Assembly: GCA_951640165.1 (NCBI GenBank)
Contig: OX621249.1
Span: forward strand, 24,781,201 to 24,845,200
DNA length: 64,000 bases
Source: Pseudoips prasinana
Taxonomy: Eukaryota > Arthropoda > Insecta > Lepidoptera > Nolidae
Reading direction: 5' to 3'
Under the pieces are notes generated by a model. The model saw only the letters and a program-made list of their open reading frames with translations, ran no database searches and was not told the DNA's origin. Below, piece by piece: positions 1 through 11,576 of this stretch; the first letter of the stretch is position 1, and every line of letters starts with the position of its first letter. Both the position numbers and the translations under genes were made by a program.

Positions 1-109
1 GTGCAGTTCTAACTACTAATATAGTATTAAACTTTAATATCGTTTTATTCTTAGTGAGAAGACGGAGTGTCTATGAGTCTATTGTAACATACAATGCCGT
101 TAATTAAAT

Positions 110-502
<393 letters not shown>

Positions 503-523
503 AGAATTAAGAATGTACTCGTA

Positions 524-1475
524 CAGTCCCGCAAACTTATCTGACCCGCTGGCAGCGTCGCTGTTATCGCATTTAGTGTTGCTAGTAACTATTTTTTGCA
601 ATAAAGTGGGTAAAAATAATATGCACATTGTAACGTAAATGTTATTTCACTAAAAAGCAAACAAATACTGTCATTACAAATCTTTATATTTTTATACAAT
701 AATTATGATCATTTACATAAAATGTATGCTGAGTGTTCTCTAACGGAGATACTCCAGGTATTATTATGTCACCGGAATGGTTTAATTCAGAAGTCATTTC
801 ATCATCATCATTATCGGAATCACTGCTTTCACTTTCACTACCTAAATGAATGATGAAAGGCTCGTCTAAGTATCCATCCGTTTTTCGATACACATTTTCA
901 ATATTTTTTTACATGATTGCAATGCTTTTGCCACTCATTGACTGTTATTTTATCAAAAGCTTCTGCAATTAATGATAGGATTTCAGAATTCGATCTACCA
1001 ATATTCTGATCTGCTATAAATTTTTGCATCTGCTTGCTCTTTTTCTTTCACAAGTTTTCTTACAAATCGCTCCCGGACACCTACAAAGGAAATAGCAAAA
1101 ATTAAATAAATAATGAATATTTTAAAACATGTATTTTAATTTAAAATGCGAGGGGGAGTTTCGTATTTTTTCAGAAGCTGACAACACTAACCTGTAGCAG
1201 CAGCTACGCGTTCATACGACTTATTGAAGGGTATAATTGGTGCCTGAAGGCGTTTTTCTTCTTTCATATGATTCAATACTTGTAATATAACGTTCCTCGC
1301 ATCACTTTTAAAGCTTTCGGCATTTTTCACAATTAAAAATCACAAAAAGAAAAATAAATACGCGCAACAAACAATCAATGACAGGAATGTCATAGAATAA
1401 CAGGCCAATTGACATTTCAAACTGGCGTCGTTAGTTCTACTTTTGGCCACCGGGCCAGATAAGTTTGTAGCACTA
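524..1475 (-). mobile_element. Decayed Tc1/mariner-like DNA transposon
   Basis: Imperfect terminal inverted repeats of about 24 bp share the core CAAACTTATCTG followed by a CCC-rich stretch. They begin CAGTCCC on the left and TAGTGCT (reverse complement) on the right. TA dinucleotides at 522-523 and 1476-1477 fit the TA target duplication of the Tc1/mariner superfamily. At 952 bp it is shorter than a full autonomous element. A broken transposase gene lies inside. Confidence 0.7.
684..1323 (-). pseudogene. Transposase remnant, DDE_3 / IS630-Tc1-like, with an intron and internal deletion
   Basis: On the minus strand an ATG at 1323 is followed, after one frameshift, by a helix-turn-helix-like N-terminal stretch containing 'APIIPFNKSYERVAAATG'. 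It meets a GT at 1191; a GT...AG intron of 111 bp (1191-1081) joins it in frame to 'VRERFVRKLVKEKEQ'. About 25 codons later the sequence jumps to the C-terminal end of such transposases ('EWQKHCNHV'), which then closes with 'FIIHLGSESESSDSD' and a stop at 684. The catalytic DDE domain is absent and a second frameshift lies in an A-run near 905. Assignment rests on remembered family features: a tryptophan-centred C-terminal helix and an acidic 'INLG(S/D)' tail. It cannot encode an active enzyme. Confidence 0.65.
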
Positions 1476-1694
1476 TACAATGCGGGATCCATACATTGAC
1501 AAAAGCAGTAAGTAGAGCTTCGCCAATGACAAATGTCAAAATGTTAACAAATGTTGCCAATTTTTTTTTTATAAAAGTTAAATCATATTTATAATTTTAC
1601 AGTAAACATTTTTTTTTAATTCTAACGGCTTATTCTACATTATGCTTACAAATACATTCTGTAATAGCAAACTGTAGCACAATCCATGCATTGA

Positions 1695-1920
1695 CGATCA
1701 CCGTAGCCTAGTTGGTAGTGCTCCTGCCTACGAAGCTGGTGGTCCTGGGTTCGAATCTCGGTAAGTGCAAATATTTGTGTGATGAGCACGAATATTTGTT
1801 TCTGAGTCATGGATGGTTTCTATGTATATAAGTATATATCTATCTATATAATTATGTATATCGTCGCCTGGTACCCATAGCACAAGCTTTGCTTAGTTTG
1901 GGGCTAGGATGATCTGTTTG
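1695..1920 (+). mobile_element. SINE-A (tRNA-derived)
   Basis: The head reads CCGTAGCCTAGTTGGTAGTG (A box) followed by GGGTTCGAATC (B box), the pol III promoter of a tRNA-derived SINE. The body carries GAGTCATGGATG and ATATCGTCGCCTGGTACCC, shared with seven other copies here. The 3' end after GATCTGT diverges from the family, so the (ATT)n tail is lost. Confidence 0.85.
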
Positions 1921-1935
1921 CATTTTCATACTGTC

Positions 1936-2619
1936 CATCTTGCAGGTGCATATTTATGTGGGTGGGGGGGAGGGCGGTACATATTGCATCCGGGCTTGTT
2001 TAAACTGACAATTAGCGGAATTAAACAGTAAGGAGGTCAATATTAATGGTTGTCAGTTTCCCCGAAATTTGGGAAACAAACTAATCATATCAACATTTTT
2101 CCAATTCACATAATATAACTCAAATAAGAAATGAATAATTTCCAGCTACTTTGTCATTCGGTGAAATATTTGCTTTTGAGCACATTGTTTTTCTATTCGG
2201 ACAATGACTTATAGAGACGTCTATCGTTTTGGGTGCTTTAATCTCCAAGATTACTGCGTCAAGGCGGATGTCACCCAAAGTACACTTTGACACGTCTCCA
2301 AATACGTGACTGTTATGTTTACACTAGGACATCACTATTCGAGAAAAATAGACAAATGATACATACGAAAGTCAACTTTAAGTCCACTACGCAGAGTTAG
2401 GAATAGATTGCGATTAAACGTGACTCAAACTGATTGGATTGTCATAATGTTCAGATTTAAAAATTGAATAATAGCTGTGTTTTTTTTAGTGGCAAAGGTG
2501 GAAACTTCTAGTGGACGAATAATAAAATACTACTAAATATACGGAGCAGTGATTAAGACTATATGAAATATAGTTACTACCCAGAGTCACATGTTTTAGA
2601 TTGAATTAATGATGATGAA
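1936..2619. other. Unassigned AT-rich sequence
   Basis: No repeat family found elsewhere in the window and no convincing coding frame. A G-rich stretch near 1960-1980 is the only compositional oddity. Confidence 0.5.
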
Positions 2620-2872
2620 ATAATAATGATATCTAGGGACAATGTCACACAGATCATCCTAGCCCCAAACTAAGCAAAGCTTGTACTATGGGTACCAGGC
2701 GACGATATACATACTTATATAGATAGATAAATACTTAAATACATAGAAAACAACCATGACTCAGAAACAAATATTCGTGCTCATCACACAATTATTTGCA
2801 CTTACCGGGATTCGAACCCAGGGCCACCAGCTTCGTAGGCAGGAGCACTACCAACTAGGCTACGGTGACCGA
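2620..2872 (-). mobile_element. SINE-A in the left arm of the inverted repeat
   Basis: Full-length minus-strand copy. The B box reads GGGATTCGAACCC in plus orientation, and the (ATT)n-like tail lies at the left. It shares a diagnostic substitution with the copy at 3408. Confidence 0.85.
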
Positions 2873-3407
2873 CTATGTTTATGTACTGCTTTGTGAGCTT
2901 GATAAGTACAAATGTATGTTAATACACCTGTACTTGTAAAATAACAAAATCAAATCAATTTATTTGGATAGCTTAACTTATAAAATAGCAGCAGAGAAAT
3001 ATCTATCGGAAGAGCAGCACTGCAGAAATGTAATACTAGCTGAGATAGGGCCATTTTTCATACCAGTGCGGATTTAGAATTATTTAAAATGTAGGTACCA
3101 CGTGTATACCAAAATTGAATGTATTTTCCTTATATGTTATGAGAATATAATCATTTCTTTAAAATAATGAAATTTATTGAGCACTTGGGCTGAATACATT
3201 TCATTATGACGGTCACCGTAAAAATGGTCCTATCTCAGCTATTACTACAATTCTGCAGTGCTGCTCTTCCGATAGATATTTCTCTGCTGCTATTTTATAA
3301 GTTAAGCTATCCAAATAAATTGATTTGATTTTGTTTTTTTATAAGTACAGGTGTATTAACATACATTTGTACTTATCAAGCTCACAAAGCAGTACATAAA
3401 CATAGTC

Positions 3408-3661
3408 GGTCACCGTAGCCTAGTTGGTAGTGCTCCTGCCTACGAAGCTGGTGGTCCTGGGTTCTAATCCCGGTAAGTGCAATTATTTGTGTGATGAGCA
3501 CGAATATTTGTTTCTGAGTCATGGATGTCGTTTATGTATATAAGTATTTATCTATCTATATAAGTATGTATATCGTCGCCTGGTACCCATAGTACAAGCT
3601 TTGCTTAGTTAGGGGCTAGTATGATCTGTGTGACATTGTCCCTAGATATTATTATTATTAT
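3408..3661 (+). mobile_element. SINE-A in the right arm of the inverted repeat
   Basis: Full-length plus-strand copy with the CCGTAGCCTAGTTGG head, a B box mutated to GGTTCTAATCC, and an (ATT)n tail. The mutated B box would weaken pol III promotion. Confidence 0.85.
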
Positions 3662-4691
3662 AGACAGATACAGTAACAAACATTAATTAAATGAGTCCGT
3701 CCGTACGGTCTGTGTTCTCACAAATATATTTTTTTAATCCTTAAATAATTCGATCCCTATTACACGATCGATCGATTCCAAGTTCACGCCTTCAGCGACC
3801 AGGTGTACAGTACAAAAGTGAACTTATTGATTTTATAACTTTATTTAAGAGGCTTTTACCGATTCACCAGACAGTCGAGGCGAGCGTGGGCTAGGCTTTC
3901 ACTGCTTTACCAGACGATAGAAGTCTATGTTGCAATCTCGACTCTAAGCGGCTACTGATAGGAAGATGCTCATGCATCTTCCTATCGGATTGGTTGTTTT
4001 AGGAATGTTCTGTGCAACTATCACTCTACTGTAATATTACAAAAAAAAGTAAAAAGTTTATGTTTTACACACCGCAGTAGTAATTCAGCCGCCTTCAGAA
4101 CTATAAGAGAATGCGATTAATACAGGAATATTACGAATATTAAAAAAATATTTTTTATATTTTTAACCAAGCTTACAAATGATTTTTAGTTTACATATAT
4201 TTAAGATATATTACAAATTATAACACTTATTATTTAGATTACATGTTTTCACTTTGGAACAAATGACACGAGAGACATGACAGATTTCCCGAAGGCTTTG
4301 TTGTACGCAGGCGCAAACACGTGATGGCATTATTGTTATCTATCTCATTCCCTCGCAGGCTAATAATATATTATGTTTTTACCGTCGCTTTTTCGTTTCA
4401 CCGAATTTTCAAATCACAAGGGCGCTAAAGAATTTTCACTTCATAGAATTTGCTCGACTACCCGCCGGGCTAACAAAAATGTTATTTTGAAACTTTATCA
4501 AAACCGCTCCATCAATTATGGACTCCATATGGACATATACACAAATATAGCTAGGCAAAAAACGACTTATGCACTGACTGTACATATATTAATGACATGA
4601 TCAATTCATTTCTATCTTTAATTTCTTTAGCAAAACAACGCCTGCACTATGGAAATAAATCCCTGTATCGCAGGGTATCCTACAAACATAT
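3662..4691. other. Unassigned AT-rich sequence
   Basis: No repeat or gene recognised. Short inverted repeats occur around 3960-3990 (GGAAGATGC and GCATCTTCC). A CACGTG E-box lies at about 4318. Confidence 0.5.
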
Positions 4692-4840
4692 AATTGACAG
4701 ACACAATAGACATCCAGATAATCAAGACCCAGAACAACTATTTATGGGTCGCACAAATAGTTGTCCTGGGCGGGGTTCAAACTCTCGCCACTAAGAGGTG
4801 AGGCAACTGTCTCACTCAACCGCTGCACCACACGTGCAGT
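4692..4840 (-). mobile_element. tRNA-derived SINE, separate family
   Basis: On the minus strand GTGGTGCAGCGGTTGAGTG (A box) is followed about 45 bases later by GAGTTTGAACCCC (B box). A body follows with CAACTATTTGTGCGACCC and an inverted match to it. It is unlike SINE-A and SINE-B. This is the only copy in the window. Confidence 0.6.
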
Positions 4841-6576
4841 GGGTATTAATTCGTCATCAAAATACACATATAAATCACTGTTTCAAATGTGCAAAAATAT
4901 TACGTTACGCACAAAAATATTGCCTTAGTAAAACTTTCAACTTTAAACCAAGAAAACAAGAGTTAAGCTGGCAACACAAGACAAAAGCAGTAAATAATAA
5001 AATTAAAAGACACTTTAGCCTACCGAGCATACAAATTATATTAAAGTAATAATCCCATAACTCATATCCACATTAACACTGGCCGTAAATAACGAATAAA
5101 GGAAAAAGAAAAAAGAAAAAGGTCTGTTTACTTTTATTATTCATAACGAAAATTTAACAATGTGCCAAGAAAAATGACGGAAAAAACTTTACGTTCAACA
5201 ATTTGTCACGCATTTGAAACAATACTGAAAATTCCATTGTCTTCGTTAAGACTGTCACCGATAATCAACTGTCAACGCGTGCAGCTCTATTGTAGAAGCT
5301 ACAACAATGTTTCCAATTTGAATTTGGAATCAAAAGCCACATATGGTCCTAACAACGTCACTCCAACAAGTATCTTATTTGAACGAAACTAAAGTCTAAA
5401 ATCAAAAGACGTGTCATGTGAGTTATTCTAAAACAAAACACACGACGCCATTAAAAAGACGTTCAGAAATAACGCAAGATTTTTTAAAGCGAAGATTGAA
5501 TTGTTTTCTAGTTTTAAAACAATGGCTCGGTTATTCGTGGATATGTTAACAAAAGTGACAGGTGCTGATTTGTGAGTGATTCTCCGAATACCAGAATAGA
5601 GTGGCACGTCAAAACAACGGGGTTAAATAGAAGAAATGGCTTTTGTTATAGTCTTGTGCGAGCCGCTAATAATCTTACAAATAGCTGTCCGTCTGTTATT
5701 TAAATTCCTTCTATCAATTTACGCTGATTTAATTTGAATATCAGGCAAAAATTTTACTACTTAAATTAATTCACATGGAATATTTCTGGTGAGTATACAC
5801 ATATCTACAATTATAATTGTCGGCGTAAAATAAAACTCATATTACGCGACATTTAAAAAAATGTCGTTCATATTACGATATTTAAACTCCGCTTAAGTGA
5901 TGCGCGATTAACAGTCATTAACAATACGCTAATAATACAAAATACATTAACAAAATACTGCGCAAGCGCACCATTAAATCAAATACCGCGTTCCCGAGGA
6001 AAACTTTTTTTCTTTATTGTAACTAACAGGGCCATAATTTCAGCATTATTTACGATATACATCACTAAAAAAGTGAATTTATTACATCATGTGGTCACGT
6101 TTCACTTGTTTTGTGAACAATAAAACTAAAATATATAAGAGAAAAGAACTGGATGACAGCGCATAGTAGTCGTAGTTTATAATCGTTAAAACCGCCGCGC
6201 CGGCGTAATAAAATGTCCAGTTATTGTTTAAATAAACAATAGTCTACAGAATAACCCACGAAACGACACTCTGACAGACGTGTGAAAATGTAGATAAACA
6301 TTTTTTGTACAGACGGGTATGTAGGCAGGAAAGTATATCTAATCTTAATTGAAATAGGCGGTAATATTGATTGATCGTATGACTTTTAATTTATATTTGT
6401 ACAGTTAAAAACGTTTTTCCACACCACCTGCTCAACAATATCTTGTTATATATCATGCAAAACATACCTGAAGTAAACCATGGTCGCCTCAGGCAATAAT
6501 ATTAATAAGATATATGATGAACCGTTCGTCAATGAAGTCATTTGAATTTGGAAAGTCTGCAAAAAATCATTTTGTG
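4841..6576. other. Unassigned sequence
   Basis: Contains short open frames with no recognisable product and a small GC-rich patch (AACCGCCGCGCCGGCG near 6190). A short hairpin (CGACATTT / AAATGTCG) lies near 5847. No repeat family found elsewhere in the window. Confidence 0.5.
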
Positions 6577-6678
6577 CTCCTGTAGACTACAAGGGATTTT
6601 TTTGCAAGAAAATATAAGGCGAAAGTTACATTTCACCTTATATTTTCTTGCAAAAAAATCCCTTGTAGTCTACAGGAG
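6577..6678. repeat. Perfect 43 bp palindrome
   Basis: The arms at 6577-6619 and 6636-6678 are exact reverse complements of 43 bp around a 16 base loop. The loop itself is partly complementary (GAAA / TTTC). The arms begin CTCCTGTAGACTACAAGGG. No tRNA-like promoter or coding frame is associated. Confidence 0.95.
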
Positions 6679-6762
6679 TCTAAATCTTTACTACGCTCGA
6701 TTTCTTTAATTCTAGATTATTTTAGCAAGTTAAATTAAGTAACCCGTGTAAAGGAGTCCTTA

Positions 6763-6952
6763 AAGCTTGAAAATTGGACTTAGGTGTTTGACTCCCTCGT
6801 TCTTCTCCCGTTCGCCTCGCCTGATTAGACTTTTCGTAACGCTTTCGTCAGGCGTTCTCCCGCTTACTCGCCAAGCCGAGCATGGGTTTACACCCACATA
6901 GCTGCCGCTCCTGCGGCGAAAGTCCCTCAGTGGCACTGGACAGCCATCCCAT
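6763..6952 (-). other. GC-richer open stretch, unclassified
   Basis: About 61 codons are open on the minus strand without an ATG, between stops near 6953 and 6763. They include 'SYVGVNPCSAWRVSG' and 'REKNEGVKHLS'. The stretch is more GC-rich than its surroundings and looks like an old retroelement or exon fragment. I cannot place it in a family. Confidence 0.3.
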
Positions 6953-7900
6953 TGTGTCTACTAGCGTTTGAGCACACACACACACTCGTGCACCATATTA
7001 TGTCTGGCGTTATTAGCCAACAACGGTGTCTCCATTAAATTAACCATTGTGACTGTAGCACTATTAATTTCCATTGAATGGGCAGAGTAGCCCAGATAAA
7101 GATTTTTGCCCCCATATATAACGCGTGGGTTCCAAAGTATATATACGCTTCATGTGTTTCTTTCACACATTCTATGTTTTCCTATCGTTGTCCATTCAAT
7201 AGAACTACGGCCTACTTTTAATAAGGTTTTGAAGTACAATTGTAAACAAATGAATAACCAATGTATACTTCACTTACTTTTTCTGAGATATTTACCAGCT
7301 ATTTAACCTACTTATGAACGTAACACTTTCGATCTTCACGCAACTATTACTCGGAACACGTAGCATACAAGTTTTTAACACTGAAGCATTTTCATAACCA
7401 TGCTTATGCTTTCTTCGTGGTTGACATACAGAGTGTAAGACATACCATGGACAAAGTACATTTGGAAAAACTCAATGATAGAATTTTGTATCGAACTCTG
7501 AGAATGAAAAATCTGCCAAAATTGTATTTTTCAAGTAAGCCTATTTATGAGAAATGCTAGGAGGTAAAGAATTTTACCAACGGAGTACTTTACAAATGAG
7601 AAACATGATCATCTGTTAGAACATACGTAGGTGGGTAGGTAGGTAAAACTTACGTTTAAAAATAGTGTTAGTTCCATGAGTTTAGTGTTACGTAGATACT
7701 GATACATCACTGATTTCTATACTAGAGTCTAGGACTGTATCTGGGAGCTTAGGAAAACCTTTTCTATAGACTCTAAGGAAAGAGTGCTAATTACCTTAGT
7801 GATAGCTATTTTGGCTGCATTTCATAAAAGCCGAAATAATTACGACACATAGAAATAAGAGACTGAATTTCATGTTAAATAAAGAAATATCTTTAAAAAA
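6953..7900. other. Unassigned AT-rich sequence
   Basis: A short (CA)n run occurs near 6976-6986. Otherwise no repeats or convincing frames seen. Confidence 0.5.
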
Positions 7901-7994
7901 GTCCACTGCTGGAGAAATGCCTGCCCAAAGATCTCTAGAACTTACAGTCTAGCGCTATACGCGTCCATCAAGTGACCCTCACAAGATCATTTTC
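7901..7994 (-). mobile_element. Reverse-transcriptase 3' fragment, family D1, degenerate
   Basis: Matches the 3' coding end shared by many fragments here (GTCCACTGCTGGA...AAAGATCTC...CAAGATCAT), with many substitutions. On the minus strand it corresponds to the C-terminus 'EAFVQQWT' of a non-LTR reverse transcriptase. Confidence 0.6.
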
Positions 7995-8822
7995 TAGTAC
8001 AAAAATAAATAAAAAGCAAGGTGGCTGAGAATCTGAATCATTTGACAATTCAAGACGGCAATTGATGTCTTGATGCCTTAAAAAATAAAATGAATAAAGG
8101 CTCACAAATAGTCTGGTATGTTTATATTATTATATACTGACCGGAAACTATAAATATATGATTCAAATCAATCAACAGATATGTATATTCCAAGGTGTTA
8201 GGGAAATGTTTGCATGCAACTGGATTTAACAAATATGTCACATGAATTTACTACATTAATATGAACCTAATCCAAATGGCTCATCTATTCACGATATATC
8301 AAATAATCTTTGCACAAACGAAGAAGGCGGTGCGGTCTCGCAACCGAAATAGCCGTTCAAAAATATTGAAGAGCGTTGAAAAATATACGTCAAAGTTGTA
8401 TGACAATAATAAGATGCGACGACAAACACTCAATATCTGGGGCAGTATGCTGCTGTCAAATTTGTTGCTTCATTTCCACTGGTTTTCTAGTGGACATTGT
8501 TGGTTGAAGAGTATGCCTACGTACTCGAGTGGATGCACAGTTGGGACAGGGCGATTCTGATACAAGTTTAGTAAGACTAGAAAGAAGTAAAGGAATGAAA
8601 TCAGGCGTAACTTGTGAGAAATCTCATAAAGAATAATTGCATTTACTCTATTTCTAGATAAGCTAGGTAACAATTCCATTGACTGTTCAGAATAAGTAAA
8701 CAAAATTGGTCTACGAATTCCATCTGCGACGTAAAGGAAACATAATTTTCTCCATGTATCCGTATTTATATGGTGAGAGCTTAAATTACTCTAATTGGAC
8801 CAAATTCCGTGTTCATGCCCGC
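7995..8822. other. Unassigned AT-rich sequence
   Basis: Overlapping open frames of 99 and 77 codons on opposite strands show no recognisable motif. No repeat identified. Confidence 0.45.
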
Positions 8823-9033
8823 TTGAGTATGTTTCGCCGGACCGTCTCAACTGGGTCGTGTTGAAACCGGTAGTAGATGAACCCACTGAGTTTGTTTCGC
8901 TGGGTCTTCTCAGTTGGGGCGCATTGGATCCGGCGGTAGCATTAAAGCGCGACCGTCGTTATTAACACAAGGTCCGTCATAATAATAATAATACCTTAAT
9001 ATAGAAAGCTATATTAAGGTATTATTATTATTT
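8823..9033 (+). mobile_element. Repeat H: probable retroelement 3' end with (AAT)n tail
   Basis: Shares about 150 bp with 42369-42515, including GAAACCGGTAGTAGATGAAC and GCGCATTGGATCCGG, and ends in AATAAT. Shared sequence that stops at a short A/T microsatellite suggests the 3' end of a LINE. The tail here forms part of the hairpin at 8981-9032. Confidence 0.6.
8981..9032. repeat. Perfect 24 bp hairpin
   Basis: Arms 8981-9004 and 9009-9032 are exact reverse complements around the loop AAAG; the core is CCTTAATATAG / CTATATTAAGG. It sits at the end of repeat H. The other copy has only CTTTAATATAG and no second arm. Confidence 0.9.
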
Positions 9034-9100
9034 TATTATTCTGTAACCATTGACAATATGTAGTAAAAATATTAGACTTAAACTAGATAATAAAACATAA

Positions 9101-9302
9101 TCTCTTGACAATAACTTGATACGAGCTAGCTAAATATCATTGCTATAATAAAATAAATTTTATAAATGTTTTCATACAATGTGTACCTAAATATCTATGT
9201 TACTAGAAATAATAATGTATACAACTATATTACTAAAAACATGTTATGACTATTTACAAGCGCTTTTTTAAAGTCTACGTGAATAAAAACCTTGTTTTTA
9301 TT
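9101..9302 (+). mobile_element. Repeat F, full-length copy
   Basis: Shares ACATGTT.TGACTATTTACAAG and TAAAGTCTACGTGAAT.AAAACC with 54098-54237 and, inverted, with 15608-15800 and 52487-52568. The copies differ mainly in how far they extend on the 5' side, as expected of 5'-truncated retrotransposed elements. Confidence 0.65.
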
Positions 9303-9497
9303 ATTAAAAAGAGCGAGAAGAACCTTTCTCAGAAGATTGATATTGACCTTTATTCCAACTCAGTCTTCCAAGTTCCAACTCATAGCAATCATTTCTTTAA
9401 TATAGGCGAATAAGGGACTAGGTAGTCGGACAGCAGTGCCACCTGTGCACTAGCTACCATCTTACTGGCGGTCGCCTGATAATGGCAATATTAGAAA

Positions 9498-9535
9498 TCT
9501 ATGGGGGGAGGCCTACGTCCAGCAGTGAAAGATAT
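9498..9535 (+). mobile_element. RT 3' fragment D1, very short
   Basis: GGGGGAGGCCTACGTCCAGCAGTG corresponds to the 'GEAFVQQW' end of the D1 fragments, for example at 39323-39413. Only the last few codons remain. Confidence 0.5.
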
Positions 9536-9716
9536 CGATAGCAGTGGAAGTAATATAAGTAAAAAACTGATGATCAGTGACAGTAAACAGTGCCATGTGT
9601 TCCCTACACAGTGTGAAGTGTGTCGTGTACGTCGGGACTACTTTGGCAGTGTTCGTCACTATAACTTTGAAGTGCGTCACGTTTGAATCTAAAAGAGCAA
9701 GTCGCCGGGACTCTAA

Positions 9717-9956
9717 GGCTGAGATCTATAGAGCGTACTTAGACTTTGCTCAAACTTTACTTACGTAAAACTTTGCTAAATGTATGCTAAGCTTATACTT
9801 TGTTTTGGTATTTATAGACTTTTTGAAGTTAAGATTATGCTTAGCATAAGCTAAGACACACAAAGTCAAAACACCAATTGTAATTTCGTCACATGCATTA
9901 ACTTCTGTCTAAGTAAAGTCTGAGCAAAGTCTAAGTACGCTCAATAGATCTCAGCC
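9717..9956. mobile_element. MITE with about 45 bp terminal inverted repeats
   Basis: The left end GGCTGAGATCTATAGAGCG is the inverse of the right end CGCTCAATAGATCTCAGCC. The match continues inward (TACTTAGACTTTGCTCA.ACTTTACTTA) for about 45 bp. The element is 240 bp and has no coding capacity. No clear target duplication, so the superfamily is not assigned. Confidence 0.8.
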
Positions 9957-10674
9957 TCAGTGTGTTCCGTGATCTTAGTGGTGAACTGACTGTCACTGTC
10001 GACGCCAATAAAAGTTCCTTTGCAAACACTTTCTTTTCCAATCCCCTGACCCACTGATCGCCAGAATATAAAAATATTAGCTTTCTGCACTTCTTCTCTA
10101 TATGAATTTTGACTGTTCCAAATTTCATACTCCTCCGTCCGCGCATTTTTCGTAAAAAGGGGTACAAAGTTTTCGCTTCACATACTAATATTATGATTTT
10201 CAATATATCATACCATGGCGCCAGTCAACGAATAAAATATAAAAATAAAATATTATTATCTAAGTATTTTATAAGAATCTAGCTCTTCAGAAGTGATAGT
10301 AAATTACTTTTACTATCTCCCAATGTCTTGGTCACCCACTTACCGGCATCAAAGGCAAGAGTGTCACGTCCCATACACACTAATTAATGCAATCATAACG
10401 TATTAATATTTCCCATGTCACGTCGGCGCTGTCGGTGGAGCGTGACCGCCCACGGAACGTTATTTGTGTGAACATTGTCACTGACGCAACATTGCACTCG
10501 CTAATTGCACTACATTTATACAGTTTATGTATAATAAATATTAGTATTATCGCTGTTTACTTAGAAAATACGTATAATAAAATAAAATTATTAAAATACG
10601 TATTCTTTTTTTTAATTAAATTTATCATTCTTGATCTCGTTCCTACTTAACAGGCTGACAACACTATCTAGTAG
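9957..10674. other. Unassigned AT-rich sequence
   Basis: No repeat family or gene recognised. Confidence 0.45.
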
Positions 10675-10830
10675 ACTAGTCTTGCCCGTATAAGCGACAA
10701 CATGGGTTTATTCACGGTTAGAGTTAACAGGCATCTTATGGGTACGCGCGGTCCACCTTCGACCATTTATCTTCACTTACCATCAGGTGAGAACGTGGTC
10801 AAGCGCTAACCCATTTTGCAAAAAAAAAAG
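10675..10830 (+). mobile_element. LINE-type 3' end (family G)
   Basis: Contains CTTCACTTACCATCAGGTGA followed by GTGGTCAAGCGCTAACC and a poly-A run. This is a 3' end I recognise as common in lepidopteran LINEs. The ACTTACCAT(C/T)AGGTGA motif recurs at 42.18 kb and, degenerate, at 16.02 and 29.15 kb. Confidence 0.6.
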
Positions 10831-11576
10831 TTAAATATAAAAATAAAGTGATCAGCAAAATGTTGAATCGCGTAAAAATTCATTCAATCAAATTATAATG
10901 TTTATAGCTAATCTAATAGTATAAGTTTTTGTTTATCACAAAATCAAATTGAGTTACTGAAAACCACATATATAGGTAAACCAAATTTGACTATAGATAC
11001 CTTGAAGAACACCATTGATCCCAAAACACAATTCAACTAGTTTCGCTTGATAAAAAAATCACACAGGTACCACAAAAAATGCTTAAAACAAAATAATCTT
11101 GAATAATTACAACTGGGTTTAAATTGTTTGACTGATCGCCATAGTGGTAATTTGACCAGGAGATCATTATTTTTATTTATTTTATCCTGGAAAATTATTC
11201 ACATCATTATTTATACAAATTAATTTAATAGAATCTATGGTTACCAATACATAGGCCAGTATTAGATATTATGAAATATGTATTATTATATTAATCAAAA
11301 AATAAGAGTATCACTTTGTGATTAGATTTATCACAAATATAATATTTTTATCCCAATCAGTGATCCCTTTTTTTAATATTCAACCCTGTTTAATTGCGAG
11401 TTTTTGTAGGATTTTGTTAACTGGCATTGGGTGCTGTCAGTCTCTTAATTTTTGCTACTTATGTTCAGTGGGCAATAAGTGAGCGTTCAGGCATAGGCGA
11501 AATTTCTATAAATCGCAAATTATTATGAATTTCTTTTTCCGGACACGTTTGCTTTTCCGACCCGTCGCCGTTCGCC
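10831..11576. other. Unassigned AT-rich sequence
   Basis: No repeat family or gene recognised. Confidence 0.45.

Larger units (their letters stand above)
2620..3661. repeat. Large inverted repeat with a SINE-A in each arm
   Basis: The left arm (about 2620-3058) and right arm (about 3226-3661) are near-exact reverse complements over roughly 430 bp, with a spacer of about 167 bp. Each arm consists of a complete SINE-A on the outside and about 185 bp of other sequence inside, including GCAGTGCTGCTCTTCCGATA. Both SINEs carry ATTATTTG where the other six copies carry ATATTTG, so the SINE was copied along with the arm. Confidence 0.85.

Noticed and set aside
1958..1980. G-quadruplex in GTGGGTGGGGGGGAGGGCGG
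   Set aside because: The last G-run has only two bases and no conservation can be tested; not strong enough.
4373..5392. Four consecutive plus-strand open frames that could suggest a small gene
   Set aside because: They are in different frames, show no motif, and one overlaps a tRNA-like SINE on the other strand. The region is AT-rich with ordinary stop density.
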